A DNA stretch of 8,797 nucleotides. Origin: Thermodesulfobacteriaceae bacterium. Its GTDB lineage: Bacteria > Desulfobacterota > Dissulfuribacteria > Dissulfuribacterales > UBA3076. The position numbers and the translations under genes are program-made. The notes beneath the pieces are model-generated. The model was given only the letters and a program-made list of their open reading frames with translations, was not told where the DNA came from and ran no database searches. Positions 6,636 through 8,797 of the stretch are shown one piece after another (the stretch's first letter is position 1; each line of letters begins with the position of its first letter). The DNA is taken from the NCBI GenBank assembly GCA_012961845.1, contig DTYO01000071.1:1-8797 (forward strand). Reading direction: 5' to 3'.

Positions 6636-7568
6636 ATGTACATGTCAGACCGTGTTTTTTTTCTCTCTGCAGACATAGAGATAACGAACAAGTGCCACAA
6701 CCGCTGTGCTATATGCCCCAGGGACAGAATGACCCGCACATCAGGTTATATGGAAGAACCAACCTTCTCCGGACTTCTATCCCTCTTTTCGGGAAGAGGT
6801 ATGCTGATAACCTTTTCGGGCTTAGGGGATCCCCTGCTGCATCCCAAATGTCTGGACTATGTCAGACGCTTGCGCAAGACGGAAAACAGTGTGGGAATCG
6901 TAATACATCCGTCTTCTCTCAATGATGAAGATCACCTTCGGGATCTTGTCCGTTCAAGCCCCAGCCAGATTACCGTATCCTTTCCCAGTCTGAAGAGGGA
7001 AATCTTCGAAAATCTGTGTCCGGGTTCTGACTTCAAAGAAGATCTGGAAAAAACTCTTTATCTCATTAATCTTACACGGAACAAAACAGGCATCAGGATT
7101 TCAGGCATACGGACCCGGCTAAATCCCTACGAGAAAAAAGACTTTCTTGAATACTGGAAGGGAAAAGGAGTAGATGTCTGGTTCAAACCATGCCATGGAA
7201 GGGGCGGCCACCTCAGAGATTCGAGAATCTACCAGAGAAAGGGGGAAGGGCTCTGCTCGGGAAGCTGCAGCCTCATGAGATTCCACACCTTCATAACCTG
7301 GCAGGGGGACGTGCTGGCATGCTGCCATGACCTGACTGGTGAAACAAAGATGGGAAACATTGCGGACATGCAGGCCACAGCCATCCTTGAGGCAAAAAAC
7401 AGGGCTGTGGACCGCAGACCGCCGTTTGTTTTGTGCAATCTATGTGATGAACCCCTTCGAAACGTGAAACTTCCTCCAAGGCCGGCAGCCGCAGACAAAA
7501 AGTCCAGGCGGATTTTTTTTCGTAATATTGCCGGACAGGTCACAACCGATCCCGTGACAATCAACTGA
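6636..7568 (+). CDS. Radical SAM protein with SPASM-like C-terminal cysteines
   Basis: The 310-residue protein opens with DIEITNKCHNRCAICPRDRM, where Cys20, Cys24 and Cys27 bind the SAM iron-sulfur cluster in C-x3-C-x2-C. TFSGLGDPLLHP (59-70) is the glycine-rich SAM-contact region with the 'G.GDPL.HP' form common in SPASM enzymes. The C-terminal half carries Cys207, Cys211, GDVLACC (224-230), MGNI (239-242) and CNLC (267-270). This is the arrangement of a SPASM or shortened 'twitch' domain holding an auxiliary cluster, as in peptide-maturing and sugar-modifying enzymes. No small precursor peptide gene was found beside it. ATG 6636 and ATG 6642 are both possible: GAAAGG at 6626-6631 is four bases before the first and ten before the second. 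It stands apart from the upstream cluster behind about 700 bases of decayed sequence, so it probably has its own promoter. Confidence 0.83.
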   Translation: MYMSDRVFFLSADIEITNKCHNRCAICPRDRMTRTSGYMEEPTFSGLLSLFSGRGMLITFSGLGDPLLHPKCLDYVRRLRKTENSVGIVIHPSSLNDEDHLRDLVRSSPSQITVSFPSLKREIFENLCPGSDFKEDLEKTLYLINLTRNKTGIRISGIRTRLNPYEKKDFLEYWKGKGVDVWFKPCHGRGGHLRDSRIYQRKGEGLCSGSCSLMRFHTFITWQGDVLACCHDLTGETKMGNIADMQATAILEAKNRAVDRRPPFVLCNLCDEPLRNVKLPPRPAAADKKSRRIFFRNIAGQVTTDPVTIN

Positions 7569-7575
7569 TGGTGCC

Positions 7576-7597
7576 TCCAGAAAATCTGGAATTTTGT
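7576..7597 (+). terminator. Possible rho-independent terminator after the SPASM-type gene
   Basis: TCCAGA at 7576-7581 pairs with TCTGGA at 7585-7590 across an AAA loop and is followed directly by ATTTTGTT. It sits 7 bases after the TGA of the SPASM-type radical SAM gene. The six-pair stem is short and only moderately GC-rich, so termination may be partial. The reverse strand has no T-run after the hairpin, so it would act only on rightward transcripts. Confidence 0.5.
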
Positions 7598-7703
7598 TCC
7601 GGAACAGTGCCCACAAGAAAAAAACGGACATATTGGCGACATTTCTAGGATTATTTTTGGCGCATAACACAGTTACCGGGCAAAAAAACAATTTCTCGAG
7701 TTA

Positions 7704-7718
7704 TCCATTATGAATGGA
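7704..7718 (-). terminator. Small inverted repeat in the convergent intergenic region, weak terminator candidate
   Basis: TCCATT (7704-7709) and AATGGA (7713-7718) form a six-pair hairpin with a three-base loop, 56 bases past the end of the leftward aldolase gene. On the minus strand a run of seven T lies further on (7682-7688), too far for a textbook terminator. The remainder of 7598-7773 shows no gene that I can support. Confidence 0.25.
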
Positions 7719-7773
7719 GGATCATTTTCCAACAACCCGGATGGCGGACAATCAGACCATTTACGGACAGATA

Positions 7774-8376
7774 TTAATCAGGAAGAGGTTCAGGACGTCC
7801 GAGCAGATTGGCCAGTGCCGTTATTCTGGCGGTATGCTCCAGACATTCCATGAGCTCAAAAGCCTTCTGCAGAGATGATCCCCTGGTGACAGCGCCATGA
7901 TGGGCCATAACCTGTGCCAGCCCCTGATCAAGTCTTTCCAGGACCGCGGCAGCCAGTGCACTACTGCCCGGCTTTTCAAACGGCACAACCGCAACTCTGC
8001 CCAGAAACATCCTGGCCTCGGTTACAAGATGGGGCTGCAGCTTGTATCCGGTTAGACTGAGAGCAAGAATCCAGGGTGGATGGGCGTGAACTATTGCCCT
8101 GGCATCCGGATCCCGTCCGTAAATGGCAAGATGAAGAGGCAGTTCAGACGATGGTCTCTCCCGTCCTTTTATCAGCTCTCCATTCCTATCCACCACAACC
8201 AGGGCTTCTTCCTCGAGAAATCCCTTGTGAACGCCTGATGGAGTGCTCAATATGGCCTCATCTGAAAGGCGAACACTCACATTGCCGTCTGTGCCTGCTA
8301 TCAGACCTTTTGAATAAAGACTCCGGCATACCTGAACAATCTGCGATCTGATTTCCTGCAAGCGTCCCCGGTCCAA
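7774..8376 (-). CDS. Class II aldolase (L-fuculose-phosphate aldolase-like)
   Basis: This is a zinc-dependent class II aldolase/adducin-family protein. Numbered from the ATG at 8406, it shows GTDGNVSVR (38-46), TPSGVHKG (55-62), SSELPLH (86-92), HAHPPWILALSL (107-118) and MAHHGAV (167-173). Glu88, His107, His109 and His170 each lie exactly 15 residues beyond E. coli FucA Glu73, His92, His94 and His155, so the zinc site and catalytic acid are intact. FucA cleaves fuculose-1-phosphate to DHAP and lactaldehyde; relatives act in methylthioribose or 5-deoxyribose salvage (MtnB, the DHAP shunt) and in ribulose-phosphate metabolism, so the substrate is open. I prefer the TTG at 8376-8374 (200 residues): AGGAG lies 7 bases upstream, it follows the moaE-like stop by one base, and the N-terminal length then matches FucA. 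ATG 8406 (210 residues) lacks a Shine-Dalgarno. Confidence 0.85.
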   Translation of the reverse strand: MDRGRLQEIRSQIVQVCRSLYSKGLIAGTDGNVSVRLSDEAILSTPSGVHKGFLEEEALVVVDRNGELIKGRERPSSELPLHLAIYGRDPDARAIVHAHPPWILALSLTGYKLQPHLVTEARMFLGRVAVVPFEKPGSSALAAAVLERLDQGLAQVMAHHGAVTRGSSLQKAFELMECLEHTARITALANLLGRPEPLPD

Positions 8377-8377
8377 C

Positions 8378-8725
8378 TCAGTGCTCCTGTTTTGCGGTAA
8401 CCTCATTCTTGATACGGTTGAGAGCTGTGGAAAGGGCCTCTATCACGTTTTCCCTGATATCTCCGGCTACAGCCAGAAGCATTATGTCATCCCCAACTTC
8501 AAGATCACCTTCGTTGATATGACACGCCACGGCCGATATGCCCTGATGAGCTGAAGCCTCATCCATTATTTCGCCGAGTTTTTTCCGGTCCGCCTTGACA
8601 GTTATTGAGGCAACCCGCTCTCCAGTTCTAGAACAGCCTCTTACGACTCCATTATGGATGAGTATCATTCCGGATTCAGGCCCCACTTTTTTTTTGAAAT
8701 TTTGTACGAATTCCTTCAAATCCAT
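8378..8725 (-). CDS. moaE: MoaE-like molybdopterin synthase large subunit, short form
   Basis: The 115-residue protein resembles MoaE, the catalytic subunit that transfers sulfur from MoaD thiocarboxylate to precursor Z to form molybdopterin. GMILIHNGVVRG (19-30) matches the family's 'GA.v.F.G.VR' strand; INEGDLEVGDDIMLLAVAGDIRENVIEAL (70-98) matches the 'HR.G.l..Ge..v.v.v...hR..af.a' region; and LNRIKNEVTAKQEH (102-115) corresponds to the end segment with the two catalytic lysines, here Lys106 and Lys112. It lacks the HR pair and the W-K-K tail of E. coli MoaE and is about 35 residues shorter. From memory, sulfate-reducing Desulfobacterota carry such variants. No MoaD-like partner is in the window. 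The ATG at 8725 has a near-perfect GGAGGT five bases upstream. The aldolase gene follows immediately. Confidence 0.68.
   Translation of the reverse strand: MDLKEFVQNFKKKVGPESGMILIHNGVVRGCSRTGERVASITVKADRKKLGEIMDEASAHQGISAVACHINEGDLEVGDDIMLLAVAGDIRENVIEALSTALNRIKNEVTAKQEH
8384..8388 (-). promoter_or_regulatory. Ribosome binding site that decides the TTG start of the aldolase
   Basis: On the minus strand this reads AGGAG, 7 bases before TTG 8376. It lies in the last codons of the moaE-like gene, and TTG begins one base after that gene's TGA (8380-8378), an arrangement that suits translational coupling. The alternative ATG at 8406 has no comparable signal. Confidence 0.5.
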
Positions 8726-8730
8726 TTTTC

Positions 8731-8736
8731 ACCTCC
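8731..8736 (-). promoter_or_regulatory. Consensus ribosome binding site of the moaE-like gene
   Basis: The minus strand reads GGAGGT, a full anti-16S match, five bases before ATG 8725. It is the strongest Shine-Dalgarno in the window and fixes the start of this gene. Confidence 0.75.
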
Positions 8737-8750
8737 AGGCACTGACTCAG

Positions 8751-8770
8751 ATTATCATGAAAACTTCATG
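8751..8770 (-). promoter_or_regulatory. Possible promoter -10 with overlapping inverted repeat upstream of the moaE-like gene
   Basis: On the minus strand 8756-8751 reads GATAAT, five of six matches to the -10 consensus, 26 bases before the start codon. Directly next to it 8756-8770 is an inverted repeat, CATGAA-AAC-TTCATG on the plus strand, that would lie in the -10/-35 spacer. I find no good -35 hexamer at normal spacing. That is compatible with an activator or repressor site, but this is inference from position alone. Confidence 0.3.
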
Positions 8771-8797
8771 TGTTCAGGATTTTTTTGTCATCGGAGC

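Noticed and set aside
7229..7691. Minus-strand open frames of 137 and 83 codons antisense to the SPASM-type gene
   Set aside because: The plus-strand protein has all expected cysteine motifs; the antisense translations are rich in Cys, Ser and Pro without a recognisable domain.
7710..7853. Short frame starting ATG AAT GGA GGA in the convergent intergenic region
   Set aside because: It has no ribosome binding site, half of it is antisense to the aldolase, and its composition is not that of a recognisable peptide.
8076..8351. Plus-strand 91-codon frame antisense to the aldolase
   Set aside because: The aldolase frame has all zinc ligands at exact FucA spacing; the antisense frame has no homology pattern.
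1..8797. CRISPR array, tRNA, rRNA, insertion sequence or attachment site
   Set aside because: I saw no regularly spaced direct repeats, no cloverleaf-like or rRNA-like segments, no transposase motifs and no flanking terminal repeats.

Overview
The window looks like a stretch of a Gram-negative, probably anaerobic bacterial chromosome of roughly even base composition. The best guess is Desulfobacterota (former Deltaproteobacteria). The reasons are the density of radical SAM enzymes, a short MoaE variant of a kind I associate with sulfate reducers, a WbsX-type surface-polysaccharide protein and a decayed periplasmic binding-protein gene. This placement is inference from protein style, not from a marker gene.

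Layout: the left edge holds the first ten codons of a leftward DnaJ-like gene. Diverging from it is a rightward S66 LD-carboxypeptidase reading frame (109-974), split by a -1 frame change that fits an eight-A run at 462-469. A tight rightward cluster follows at 1004-5919: a B12-binding-type radical SAM enzyme, a nucleosidase/phosphorylase-family protein with a C-terminal extension, a spore-photoproduct-lyase-family radical SAM protein, a short-chain dehydrogenase, and a WbsX/GH99-like protein. Gaps are 7 to 22 bases, or the genes overlap, so one transcript is likely. About 700 bases of decayed coding sequence follow (5920-6635), including remnants of a secreted substrate-binding-like protein. 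Next is a third radical SAM enzyme with a SPASM-like C-terminal cysteine set (6636-7568), ended by a small hairpin and T-rich tract. The right end carries a leftward pair: a short MoaE-like molybdopterin synthase subunit overlapping or abutting a class II (FucA-like) aldolase. The pair converges with the rightward genes over a 205-base intergenic region.

The main biological interest is the 1004-4811 block. Two radical SAM enzymes, a nucleosidase-fold protein and an SDR are translationally packed together. Known pathways pair a radical SAM enzyme with a nucleosidase in two ways: the radical enzyme adds a deoxyadenosyl group that the nucleosidase later trims (hopanoid HpnH/HpnG, menaquinone MqnE/MqnB), or the nucleosidase removes inhibitory 5'-deoxyadenosine. 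Either could apply here. With the WbsX-like gene at the end, a small pathway modifying a lipid or cell-surface molecule is a reasonable but unproven reading.
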